Assembly: GCA_045577475.1 (NCBI GenBank)
Contig: JAZNIM010000232.1
Span: forward strand, 1 to 13,576
From: UMGS1387 sp045577475
GTDB lineage: Bacteria > Bacillota > Clostridia > Oscillospirales > CAG-382
DNA: 13,576 bases
Reading direction: 5' to 3'
The translations under genes were made by a program, and so were the position numbers. The notes beneath the pieces were generated by a model, which had not been told where the DNA came from, ran no database searches, and worked only from the letters and a program-made list of their open reading frames with translations. Shown piece after piece: positions 1 through 6,947 of this stretch (positions are counted from its first letter, which is position 1; every line of letters starts with the position of its first letter).

Positions 1-1
1 A

Positions 2-688
2 CCAGTGTTTATTGAAAAAAGCAGAACATATACGCCTGTGAGATTTATTGTTGAAACTCTTGGTGGCACAATTGATTGGCTTGGAGGTACTCAGCAGGTA
101 GTAATTTATAAGGATGTTTCAATTGCGGATTTGTTGGAAGAATATTATAATGATAACAAGGAATCACTTATGGGCGAGTACGGAAGACCGTTTTTGGCAG
201 ATTTAAATGATGACCGCATACCTGAGCTTTGTGTCTATGGTGGCATGCGAGGAAATCATTTATCTGCATATATGTATAAGAACGGTATAATCGTTCACTG
301 CGGCGGGGTCAGTGGCAGTTATGGAACAGGTACAATTGGTGATATAAAATTTTACCTTGATAGCAAGTTTAATGTTATCGTTGAGGTCTGTGATGAATGG
401 TGCGTTCCGTATGACACTTCAACAACAGGCTCTAATGTTGAGTATTTTAAGTTGGGAATTGACGGTTTTACTTCACTATATAACTATACTTTTGTATCTG
501 AAACCACTTGCATAAAATTTGGCGAAAATGATGATAATTATGATGATTATAAAGTGTACCCGTTATCTTCAGAATCAGATGTATGGGCGACGATCAAGAA
601 TAAAACGGCTTTGTATGGTGATAATGTAATGGTACTTAGAAATATCGGCTACACCGAAATCTTTGACATGCAATGTTCGGCAAATTAA
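2..688 (+). CDS. Surface-type protein with stalk (Cu-amine-oxidase N-like) domain, C-terminal part
   Basis: This is the 3' end of a gene that runs off the left edge. The frame is open to base 2, and the GTG at 5 lies inside the domain, so it is not the real start. The first ~35 residues (PVRFIVETLGG, then IDWLGGTQQVVIY) match the end of the 'stalk' or copper amine oxidase N-terminal-like domain common in exported Clostridia proteins; despite the name, these bind no known copper. The rest (~190 residues) is a region I do not recognise. It contains FLADLNDDRIPEL (about 194-232), which resembles the 'D-x-N-x-D-x-x-P-E-L' loop seen in many clostridial extracellular proteins and may bind calcium. 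The region is rich in Tyr, Gly and Asp and has several Cys. Export is inferred from the domain; the signal peptide would lie outside the window. Stop TAA at 686-688. Function unknown. Confidence 0.75.
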   Translation, partial: PVFIEKSRTYTPVRFIVETLGGTIDWLGGTQQVVIYKDVSIADLLEEYYNDNKESLMGEYGRPFLADLNDDRIPELCVYGGMRGNHLSAYMYKNGIIVHCGGVSGSYGTGTIGDIKFYLDSKFNVIVEVCDEWCVPYDTSTTGSNVEYFKLGIDGFTSLYNYTFVSETTCIKFGENDDNYDDYKVYPLSSESDVWATIKNKTALYGDNVMVLRNIGYTEIFDMQCSAN

Positions 689-696
689 CATAACAA

Positions 697-726
697 AAAG
701 CGGAGCCTCAATTCGGGTTCCGCTTT
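697..726. terminator. Bidirectional intrinsic terminator between convergent genes
   Basis: An 11-bp stem pairs 697-707 (AAAGCGGAGCC) with 716-726 (GGTTCCGCTTT), with one G-T wobble and an 8-base loop. Read on the minus strand it is followed by a run of five T, so it best serves the ymdB operon. Read on the plus strand the trailing tract is weaker (TTTAGCTTTATT), but it is well placed to end the left-edge gene, whose stop is 8 bases upstream. Confidence 0.8.
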
Positions 727-730
727 AGCT

Positions 731-1507
731 TTATTCAACAATATAGACTCTTTCAATGCTCTTTGCTCTGTAATCAGTGTTATCAAAATCCACAACAACT
801 GCGTTAAACTGACATTCGCCCTCAGCCTGTTCAAATCTGACAGGCATTTTTGTTAAGAACTTTTGAAGAATACATTCTTCCTTAACTCCCAGAATTGATT
901 CGTAAGCTCCTGTCATACCTAAATCGGTAATAAACGCCGTTCCGCCTCGCAGGAGTCGCTCGTCTGCAGTTTGCACATGGGTGTGAGTGCCTACAACCGC
1001 TGACAGCCTGCCGTCAAAGTATCTTGCAAATGCTGCTTTTTCGCTGGTTGCTTCGGCGTGTATATCGACAATTGAAACGTCATAACTACCTTCTTCTCGC
1101 TTTAAAATCCGCTCAACAGTTTCAAATGGGGAAGTAAAACTATCAAGGTATACATTTCCAAGTACGGATATAACAAGTACTTTAACACCCGAAGCGTTGA
1201 AAATAACATATCCGTTTCCGGGACAACCGCCGGGATAGTTTGCAGGTCTTAATATGTTGTCGTATTCGTCAATGACATGCTGCATTTCATGCTTGTTCCA
1301 AATATGGTTTCCGCTTGTTATAACGTCTACTCCGCAGGAGAACAATTCCTCGGCAGAGGCTTTATCAAGTCCGTTGCCTTTAGCGGCATTTTCGCCGTTG
1401 GCAATAATCATATCAATGGAGTTTTCTTTTGCTATTGTGTATAAATTGCTTCGTAGAAAGCCTACTCCGCACGGTCCCACAACATCGCCTATTATTAATA
1501 CTTTCAT
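731..1507 (-). CDS. ymdB: YmdB-family 2',3'-cyclic-nucleotide phosphodiesterase / metallophosphoesterase
   Basis: Predicted cytoplasmic binuclear metallophosphoesterase of the TIGR00282/YmdB family. In Bacillus subtilis YmdB hydrolyses 2',3'-cyclic nucleotides and influences biofilm and motility decisions. The 258-residue length fits the family (~260). The metal ligands known from B. subtilis YmdB appear at the same positions: D8 (GDVVG), E39-N40 (NGEN), N67-H68 (GNH), H150 (DIHAEATSEK), and H175 and H177 (GTHTHVQTAD). The TDLGMTG segment is also typical. There is no signal peptide or membrane segment. The ATG overlaps the stop of the upstream gene (ATGA, 1504-1507), so translation is probably coupled; the ribosome site is only a weak GGA. 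In Bacillus ymdB follows rny (RNase Y); here its partners are a DUF5711 gene and a tRNA methyltransferase gene. The exact physiological substrate is not evident from sequence. Confidence 0.93.
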   Translation of the reverse strand: MKVLIIGDVVGPCGVGFLRSNLYTIAKENSIDMIIANGENAAKGNGLDKASAEELFSCGVDVITSGNHIWNKHEMQHVIDEYDNILRPANYPGGCPGNGYVIFNASGVKVLVISVLGNVYLDSFTSPFETVERILKREEGSYDVSIVDIHAEATSEKAAFARYFDGRLSAVVGTHTHVQTADERLLRGGTAFITDLGMTGAYESILGVKEECILQKFLTKMPVRFEQAEGECQFNAVVVDFDNTDYRAKSIERVYIVE

Positions 1508-2712
1508 TTGTTTTCCATTTCTGTATTATCTTTGTTAAAATTTACTTTAATGACACTCGACTCATTTGTAACGTAGCAGTTTTCTTCACTGTCGCAAAGA
1601 ATGCTGTTGTATTGTTCGTTAAGAGTAATGTATGACTCAAGCTCGCATGACTTTTCACTATCGTATGCATACTTGTAAATGCAGTCAGTACCCAAAGCGA
1701 AAATTTTACTGCTTCCCAGTGTAATGTCATGAACGGTATCGTTAATATTGAATTCAAACAACTTGCTTCCGTTAAAATCAAGTGCAATAACCGTTACGGA
1801 ATTGCCTGAAAGATTGTTAAGCTCACAGAGAAGAATCATGTCTTCGTGGGTGTAGTACTTTTCAATTTTGCTTTGGTTAAACTTATAATAACTAATTTCA
1901 TTGAGTTTTAAATCGTAAAAACGTATTCCACTGTCAGTTATTACATACAGATTTTTCCCATCATCCGAATACTTAATGTTTAATGGAAGCTCATCAAAAT
2001 CAGAACTTGTGTAAATGGGTTCTTCTTTAGAAATATCAAAAATCTTTACACAGCAATTATACAAGCCGTTTTGGGATTTTACAGCACTTACAGCCACAGT
2101 GTTTCCGCTTGGGGAAAGGGCAATAGCGGAAAGATAATTTTCTTCCGATAACCAACGGAACTGCTCCTTAAAGCTGTCATTATAAACTATAAGAGCAGAA
2201 CGGTAGCCTTTTTCACCTGTAATAACAGCAAAGCCTTTTTCGTTAATGTCAGCACACTTCACACTGTAAGGATACTTCTGAGAAAAAACACGGGAAAAAG
2301 AGTTGAATATAGAAAGCTCGTTTCCTTTTATATCGTGAATGAGAATGTTGTGTGTATCGCTAACACACGCAGGCGAAGAATATGAATAAGAGTAGTTGAA
2401 CAATTTGCTGCCTGACAGCTCATAAAGTGCGATGCCGGACTTGTCGACAATAGCAACATTGTCACGTAGCATAAAAATATCAGAGGACTTTGTTGAGTTA
2501 ATGGGGAACTCGTCCTTGTAATAGTGGGATGAACCGTCATTGAGTGTTATATATTTTGCAAGAAACTGAATATTTTCTATTGTTATGTCATTTCTGTAAA
2601 TCAAAGTACAGGAAATGAGAAAAATGATAAATAAAAGAATAACAAGATATCTTGAAATTTTTAAAGCAAACGAAGATTTGTGATAATAATTTCCTGTCTT
2701 ATTGCTGTTCAT
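1504..2712 (-). CDS. DUF5711-family membrane-anchored beta-propeller-like protein
   Basis: A 402-residue protein of unknown function. The N-terminus is basic and hydrophilic, followed by one membrane segment at about residues 21-39 (LVILLFIIFLIS) and a long domain predicted to lie outside the membrane. That domain consists of repeated short beta-rich units, for example 'KGFAVITGEKGYRSALIVY', 'LSAIALSPSGNTVAVSAV' and 'LNIKYSDDGKNLYVITDSG', the rhythm of PQQ/WD40-type propeller blades. The whole pattern is what I know as DUF5711 in Clostridia; this assignment is from memory of the family pattern. The start is the ATG at 2712-2710, with GGAG 9 bases before it, and it overlaps the stop of the methyltransferase gene by four bases; the 3' end overlaps ymdB the same way. 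No catalytic motif is visible, so a binding, sensing or scaffold role is the reasonable inference. Confidence 0.75.
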   Translation of the reverse strand: MNSNKTGNYYHKSSFALKISRYLVILLFIIFLISCTLIYRNDITIENIQFLAKYITLNDGSSHYYKDEFPINSTKSSDIFMLRDNVAIVDKSGIALYELSGSKLFNYSYSYSSPACVSDTHNILIHDIKGNELSIFNSFSRVFSQKYPYSVKCADINEKGFAVITGEKGYRSALIVYNDSFKEQFRWLSEENYLSAIALSPSGNTVAVSAVKSQNGLYNCCVKIFDISKEEPIYTSSDFDELPLNIKYSDDGKNLYVITDSGIRFYDLKLNEISYYKFNQSKIEKYYTHEDMILLCELNNLSGNSVTVIALDFNGSKLFEFNINDTVHDITLGSSKIFALGTDCIYKYAYDSEKSCELESYITLNEQYNSILCDSEENCYVTNESSVIKVNFNKDNTEMENK

Positions 2713-3419
2713 TGTTTTTTCTCCAACTCTAAAATCTGATCTGTATTGTAAATATTGTGCTTCATTCCTTCTGAGGCGTCTTTGGTTGCACGTACAACCA
2801 CAAGCTTTGAAATGGCAGGTGTAGTACCCGAAATAAAGGATGACATTTCCTTAATCTGGAATCTGTTTTGCTCGGCAGCAGAGAACAGTGACGGAAGTCT
2901 GTCGCTTCTGTAAACAATAAAAATATTACCACCTGTGCGAAGCAGATAAAATGCAGCCTTGAAAACGTCATGTATATTGCAAAGAACCTCGTGTCTTGCA
3001 ATAGTTTTATAGTCGTCATTGCACATTTTTCCGCTTGTTGCAGTCATATATGGCGGATTGCAGGTGACAAAATCAAAGCTTTCGGATTGGAATATTTCTC
3101 TGATGTTTTTTATATCACCATTAATAAACTCGGTGCGTTCTTCCATGCCGCTGATTTTGGCACTCATGGCAGAAATGTTACATGCATCCTTGTTAATCTC
3201 AACAGCTTTTGTACATATGCTGCTGTTTGCATCGCAAATCATAAGCGGAATGATACCCGTTCCCGAACATAAATCGCACATTTTTTTGCCGTTTAAGGAT
3301 TTGTAATATTTCAAAACACATTTAACCAGCAAAACTGCATCAGTTCCGTAAGAAAACACACTCGGCATCTGATATACCGACAGAGTATCACTGATTTTTT
3401 CTAATTTTAATACGTCCAT
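2709..3419 (-). CDS. trmN6: TrmN6-like tRNA1(Val) A37 N6-methyltransferase (COG4123)
   Basis: A 236-residue SAM-dependent methyltransferase predicted to methylate N6 of adenine-37 in a tRNA (YfiC/TrmN6 in E. coli; YabB-type in Firmicutes). Motifs in order: FSYGTDAVLL (22-31), the family signature before the Rossmann fold; DLCSGTGIIPLM (49-60), the SAM-binding glycine loop; acidic E74 at the end of strand 2, which usually holds the ribose; and NPPY (121-124), the catalytic motif of N6-adenine methyltransferases. It is cytoplasmic with no membrane segment. The ATG at 3419 has AGGTG about 6 bases upstream and a strong promoter (3447-3475). It is the first gene of a three-gene unit and its TGA overlaps the DUF5711 start. 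The YazA/GIY-YIG partner that often follows yabB in Bacilli is absent here. The exact tRNA target is inferred from the family. Confidence 0.88.
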   Translation of the reverse strand: MDVLKLEKISDTLSVYQMPSVFSYGTDAVLLVKCVLKYYKSLNGKKMCDLCSGTGIIPLMICDANSSICTKAVEINKDACNISAMSAKISGMEERTEFINGDIKNIREIFQSESFDFVTCNPPYMTATSGKMCNDDYKTIARHEVLCNIHDVFKAAFYLLRTGGNIFIVYRSDRLPSLFSAAEQNRFQIKEMSSFISGTTPAISKLVVVRATKDASEGMKHNIYNTDQILELEKKQ

Positions 3420-3446
3420 TATACACCTACTGCTTAAGTTTGATAT

Positions 3447-3475
3447 ATTATACCACTTTTCATGTGTTTTTGCAA
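3447..3475 (-). promoter_or_regulatory. Sigma-A promoter of the trmN6-DUF5711-ymdB operon
   Basis: On the minus strand there is TTGCAA (3475-3470), a 17-bp spacer, and a perfect TATAAT (3452-3447) preceded by TGG, an extended -10 element. Transcription should start near 3440, about 20 bases before the trmN6 ATG. Confidence 0.85.
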
Positions 3476-3521
3476 TAGCTTATTTTGAGTAATATGTGAA
3501 ATCAATGTTTTTTTAATATTT

Positions 3522-3536
3522 ACAGAATATATCTGT
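3522..3536. promoter_or_regulatory. Small dyad ACAGA-N5-TCTGT between divergent promoters
   Basis: A 15-base inverted repeat (ACAGA, ATATA, TCTGT) sits about 30 bases upstream of the candidate -10 for the surface glycosidase gene. It could be an operator or activator site, but the arms are only 5 bases in AT-rich DNA, so chance is a serious alternative. Confidence 0.25.
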
Positions 3537-3566
3537 TTGTTGCTATGTTTAATTACAAATTAATAG

Positions 3567-3572
3567 TATAAT
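3567..3572 (+). promoter_or_regulatory. Candidate -10 box for the SLH glycosidase gene
   Basis: A perfect TATAAT lies 30 bases before the chosen ATG (3603). No good -35 sits 16-18 bases upstream (TATGTT at 3544-3549 is the best at 17). A second, weaker pair, TTACAA (3553-3558) with TATATT (3576-3581), overlaps it. The lack of a -35 fits a promoter needing an activator, but this is inference. Confidence 0.5.
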
Positions 3573-3592
3573 TTTTATATTAAACTTGTAAT

Positions 3593-3596
3593 GGAG
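3593..3596 (+). promoter_or_regulatory. Ribosome binding site that decides the start at 3603
   Basis: GGAG at 3593-3596 is followed by 6 bases and ATG at 3603. The ATG at 3591 overlaps this site and has no Shine-Dalgarno sequence of its own, so 3603 is the better start. It also gives a cleaner signal peptide. Confidence 0.8.
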
Positions 3597-3602
3597 ATAG
3601 TT

Positions 3603-6425
3603 ATGATAAAAAGTTGTTTCAAGAGAATATTATGCGGAATTTTATCGTGCGGTATTATATTCAGCAATTCAGCTTTTGCTTCGGATGTTGTGATAAGCAG
3701 TACATATATGCTTGCTGATGGTATTACTTTTACAAAAGAGGATATAGTTGATTCTGATTTGGATAAACACAAATCTTTTGTTATTGAATACACACCGGGC
3801 TCTACTGAAAGCTCAATGGCTTTTTTATACGGAAGCAATCTCAATACCCGAACAACAGTTACTGAGCTTGTTAACAATTCACCATCTGAATTCGGTCATC
3901 CCGTTGCAGCAATGAATGCTGATTTCTTTAATATGTCCACGGGACTTGCTGAGTCTATCATTATAAAAGACGGACGGCTTCTTACTTCCGACAGGGATAA
4001 TTATTCATTTGCATTTGACAAGAACGGTTCTGCGTTCATTGATAAACCTGCCGTGTCTATGATTCTTAATACGCCTAATAACGAATATACTGTTTTACAC
4101 TTCAACAAGGAGTTTACCGAATACGGATTGTATCTCTACTCACCCGATTACGGCACAAAGACGCGTATTAGTAAGCCTTCAGTTGAGCTGGTATTGCTTC
4201 CGTACTCTCATGCATTGGACTATGAGGGGATTTCTGCTTTGATGTACGGTGAAGAGGGCGTTCCTTTTGATTTGTACCTTAAAGTAAAAAAAGAGGTTTC
4301 TGAAGATGATAACAATGAAATAGAAGATACTGAAGACAACAAAGATGGTGAAGAAACCAAAAACAGTGATACTGTGGCTGCCGAGAAAAGCGATGGTGAT
4401 GATTTAGAAAAAGCTGAAATTGAAGAAGAATACGAAATAATTGTAAATGAACGATATAAAGCTTCTATTGAGGAGTACGCCGAAGAAAATGACTTTGTTC
4501 AGGACGGCATGATGTTTTACAAATTTACTGCCCCCGATGTTGTTCTCGGCTCTACTGTTGGAGCGGTGGTTAAAGAAGTTAGAAACAATACCAAGGGTGA
4601 AAGCTTAACCATACCCGAGGATTGCTTTATTCTCGCCGCCAATGCAACAACACAGTACTTCAAGATTGAAGATGTTGTAGAGGGAGATCGCATTGAGATT
4701 ACGTTTAACTGCAATGAACGGTTTATTGGAGTATCTGAGGCAATCGGCTGCGGTGCTCTCATAGTAGAGGAAGGGAAAATCAAAGAAAACACAAATCTTT
4801 CCCACTATTTTTCACCTAACCCCAGGACTGCAATAGGTATTAAAGAGGATGGAAAAATTGTCATGTTTGCTGTAGATGGCAGACAAAAGGGGTACAGTAA
4901 CGGTTTGACATTGAATCAGCTTTCCGAGGAAATGATACGACTCGGCTGTGTATCTGCCGCAAATTTCGACGGCGGTGGTTCTACAGTGGTTAAAGCATAT
5001 ATTCCCGGTTTTTCCAAAATATCTACCGTTAATTCTCCTTCTGATGGCAGCGAAAGAAAGGTTTCCAATGCTGTAGCATTTTATAATGCAAAGGAGCCTG
5101 ACGGAAGCAAGGCATATTCTTATCTTGATTCTGAGTATAGGCTTGTATTATCAAACAGCGAATTACGACTTGGCAAAGCTTATTTTGTTGACAGGGCATT
5201 TTATCCATCCGGTGTTTCTCCAGAGGATGTCAATAAAAGAGAAGAAAATAAAAAGAAAAAAGAAAGTAATGTCACTGACGACGAGGTGCTTCAACAACTG
5301 TTTGACAATTACACAACTAACAGCAACGAACAACTCCCTGAAGAAGAAAGAATAATCAACTATGATTATTTTGGATTTACATATACTGTCGCAGATAAGC
5401 AGGGGGTAATACAGGACGGCTTTTACAGACCAATGGGGTATGTTGGCGATGTGTCAGTAATTTCAACCGGTCCCGACGGTTTAAAAAACGAAGCGGTTCG
5501 TTATACTTCTCTTGGTGAGGTTGACAAAATTACCATAAATGACGGCAGAAACAATATGTACGTGGGAGATTCTTACGACCTGTCTGCAAAATCGTTTTAT
5601 AAGGGATTTGAGGTTGTAGGCAGCGATGAATGCTATACCTGGAAATCAAGCAATTCTTCGGCGTTGAGTGTTGACAAAAATGGCATTGTTACCGCCAAGA
5701 ACGCAGGAAACAAAGTGAAAATCACGGCTTCTTTCGGAGAGAATGCCGGTGTATTTTATATAAACGTATTCGATTTGCCATTTAATGACATATCAACTAA
5801 TTGGGCTAAGGAAAGCATTATTTTGCTTTATGATAACGGCATTTCAAATGGTGAGCTTACAGAAGACGGAAGATATTATTATCCGTCAAGAACCTTTACT
5901 AGAACAGAATTCTGTGTAATGCTTGCAAGACTGTTAGGTCTAACAAAAGCTGTTGATGCAAAGCCAGAGGAAGAGCAAGAAGATTTACAAGAAGAATCCG
6001 TTGAAATCGGTTCAGAAAACGATGATGTAGCCGATGAGATAATAGTGCCTACAGCTGCAACGGAGTTTCTTGATTTTGAAAGTATTCCCGAGTGGGCAAA
6101 GGACTCCGTATCGGCACTGTTTGATAACGGAAGTCTTGGCGGCTTTGAACATGTAACTCAAGAAGGAAAAATGTTTGACGGCTCAGATTTTGTAACAAGA
6201 CGCGAGGTAATCCGACTTATCGGCGGACTTGTTGAGGATGCACCATCTGATTATACGGTGAAATATTCGGATATAAAGCCGGATGATCCTGATCTTGCTT
6301 ATATCAAGAATGTGCTTTACAACGGAATTTTCAACGGATATCTTGATGGTACAATGAGAGCCGATAATCATCTGACAAGGGCGGAAGTTTCTGCTGTATT
6401 TATACGTTTAATGGACAAAATGTAG
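3603..6425 (+). CDS. Exported phosphodiester glycosidase (NAGPA-like) with Ig-like domain and three SLH repeats
   Basis: A 940-residue surface protein. Residues 1-26 are a signal peptide (basic start, hydrophobic core, cleavage after AFA). About 95-495 is a phosphodiester glycosidase (NAGPA/DUF2233) domain: AAMNADFFNMS (~102-112), NPRTAIGI (~406-413), FAVDGRQKGYSNGLTL (~422-437) and the hallmark NFDGGGST (~454-461). The human relative removes GlcNAc from a phosphodiester; bacterial members are thought to act on wall or capsule phosphodiester sugars, so a role in envelope glycan trimming is inferred. About 640-723 is an Ig-like Big_2-type domain (WKSSNSSALSVDKNGIVTAKNAG). SLH repeats lie at ~726-780, 822-877 and 884-940, which should bind it to secondary wall polymer. 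Three charged inserts stand out: acidic (~232-276) inside the catalytic domain, Lys-rich (~544-556), and acidic (~784-820) between SLH1 and SLH2. The stop TAG is followed closely by a small membrane protein gene with no terminator between. Confidence 0.88.
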   Translation: MIKSCFKRILCGILSCGIIFSNSAFASDVVISSTYMLADGITFTKEDIVDSDLDKHKSFVIEYTPGSTESSMAFLYGSNLNTRTTVTELVNNSPSEFGHPVAAMNADFFNMSTGLAESIIIKDGRLLTSDRDNYSFAFDKNGSAFIDKPAVSMILNTPNNEYTVLHFNKEFTEYGLYLYSPDYGTKTRISKPSVELVLLPYSHALDYEGISALMYGEEGVPFDLYLKVKKEVSEDDNNEIEDTEDNKDGEETKNSDTVAAEKSDGDDLEKAEIEEEYEIIVNERYKASIEEYAEENDFVQDGMMFYKFTAPDVVLGSTVGAVVKEVRNNTKGESLTIPEDCFILAANATTQYFKIEDVVEGDRIEITFNCNERFIGVSEAIGCGALIVEEGKIKENTNLSHYFSPNPRTAIGIKEDGKIVMFAVDGRQKGYSNGLTLNQLSEEMIRLGCVSAANFDGGGSTVVKAYIPGFSKISTVNSPSDGSERKVSNAVAFYNAKEPDGSKAYSYLDSEYRLVLSNSELRLGKAYFVDRAFYPSGVSPEDVNKREENKKKKESNVTDDEVLQQLFDNYTTNSNEQLPEEERIINYDYFGFTYTVADKQGVIQDGFYRPMGYVGDVSVISTGPDGLKNEAVRYTSLGEVDKITINDGRNNMYVGDSYDLSAKSFYKGFEVVGSDECYTWKSSNSSALSVDKNGIVTAKNAGNKVKITASFGENAGVFYINVFDLPFNDISTNWAKESIILLYDNGISNGELTEDGRYYYPSRTFTRTEFCVMLARLLGLTKAVDAKPEEEQEDLQEESVEIGSENDDVADEIIVPTAATEFLDFESIPEWAKDSVSALFDNGSLGGFEHVTQEGKMFDGSDFVTRREVIRLIGGLVEDAPSDYTVKYSDIKPDDPDLAYIKNVLYNGIFNGYLDGTMRADNHLTRAEVSAVFIRLMDKM

Positions 6426-6457
6426 TATAAATTGGAATATATAGTCAAAAATACTTT

Positions 6458-6463
6458 GGGTGG
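6458..6463 (+). promoter_or_regulatory. Ribosome binding site for the GTG start at 6469
   Basis: GGGTGG at 6458-6463 lies 5 bases before GTG at 6469. An in-frame GTG at 6460 falls inside this site, so it is less likely to be the start. Confidence 0.55.
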
Positions 6464-6468
6464 TATAT

Positions 6469-6864
6469 GTGTCAGATGTAATATTCTTAATTCTGCTGCT
6501 ACCGATATTCTGGCTTCCTGTTTTTGCCTGTTTCGGTTTAATCAGCGGAAAATCACTTTTTGTTCTAAGTGCTTCATTCATGTTATCATGCATCGTTTAC
6601 GCAATTACGCAAAACGGCTTTGTAAGCTGTTTGATACTCGCCGTATCGGCAGTGTTAATATCTTTTCTTGTTTATTTAATTATGATGCTGAAGAAAATCC
6701 GCAACATTGGTAAACACATAGAAACAACTGCTGTTGTTTTTGCAAGAAAAGACTTGAACACTTTCGCAGCTTTTGACGGTAAAAACGTATTAGTTCTAAA
6801 AGCTGATGGTTTTCGCAGTATTCGTCTTGGGGATGTTGTTAAATTATCATTAAATGATTTTTAA
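6469..6864 (+). CDS. Small membrane protein of unknown function, three transmembrane segments
   Basis: A 131-residue protein I do not recognise. From the GTG at 6469 the N-terminus is immediately hydrophobic. Three likely membrane segments are VIFLILLLPIFWLPVFAC (~4-21), SLFVLSASFMLSCIVYAI (~29-46) and GFVSCLILAVSAVLISFLVYLIMM (~50-73). A basic stretch (LKKIRNIGK) and a short soluble C-terminal domain of ~50 residues follow, ending in a beta-type pattern (NVLVLKADGFRSIRLGDVVKLSLN). The general shape, helices then a small beta domain, recalls NfeD-like proteins, but the NfeD sequence pattern is not convincing. It starts 43 bases after the SLH glycosidase stop without a terminator between, so it is probably co-transcribed with it. 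The next gene has its own strong promoter. Confidence 0.65.
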   Translation: MSDVIFLILLLPIFWLPVFACFGLISGKSLFVLSASFMLSCIVYAITQNGFVSCLILAVSAVLISFLVYLIMMLKKIRNIGKHIETTAVVFARKDLNTFAAFDGKNVLVLKADGFRSIRLGDVVKLSLNDF

Positions 6865-6890
6865 AAACATTCCTGCACACTCAAAAATGT

Positions 6891-6919
6891 TTGACTTTTC
6901 CTTTATGTTATGTTATAAT
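6891..6919 (+). promoter_or_regulatory. Strong sigma-A promoter of the lipid/glycolipid operon
   Basis: TTGACT (6891-6896), a 17-bp spacer, then TATAAT (6914-6919) preceded by TGT, an extended -10. Transcription should begin near 6926, about 22 bases before the ATG at 6948. It is close to consensus throughout. Confidence 0.9.
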
Positions 6920-6947
6920 AAACCTAAATTTTGTATGGTGATTTGTA

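Noticed and set aside
5256..5262. AAAAAAG run as a possible programmed frameshift site in the SLH glycosidase
   Set aside because: The run is read as AAA AAA GAA, not in the A-AAA-AAG phase needed for the classical -1 slip. The frame stays open to a full three-SLH C-terminus, so no frameshift is needed.
6460..6468. GTG at 6460 as start of the small membrane protein
   Set aside because: It lies within the GGGTGG sequence that best serves as the ribosome site for GTG 6469, and has no site of its own.
6469..6864. NfeD assignment for the small membrane protein
   Set aside because: Topology is similar, but the glycine-rich OB-fold pattern of NfeD C-domains is not visible; left as unknown.
6853..6871. 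AT-rich dyad AATGATTTTTAAAAACATT as a terminator after the small membrane protein
   Set aside because: The stem is nearly all A-T, has a mismatch and no following T run, so it is unlikely to stop transcription.
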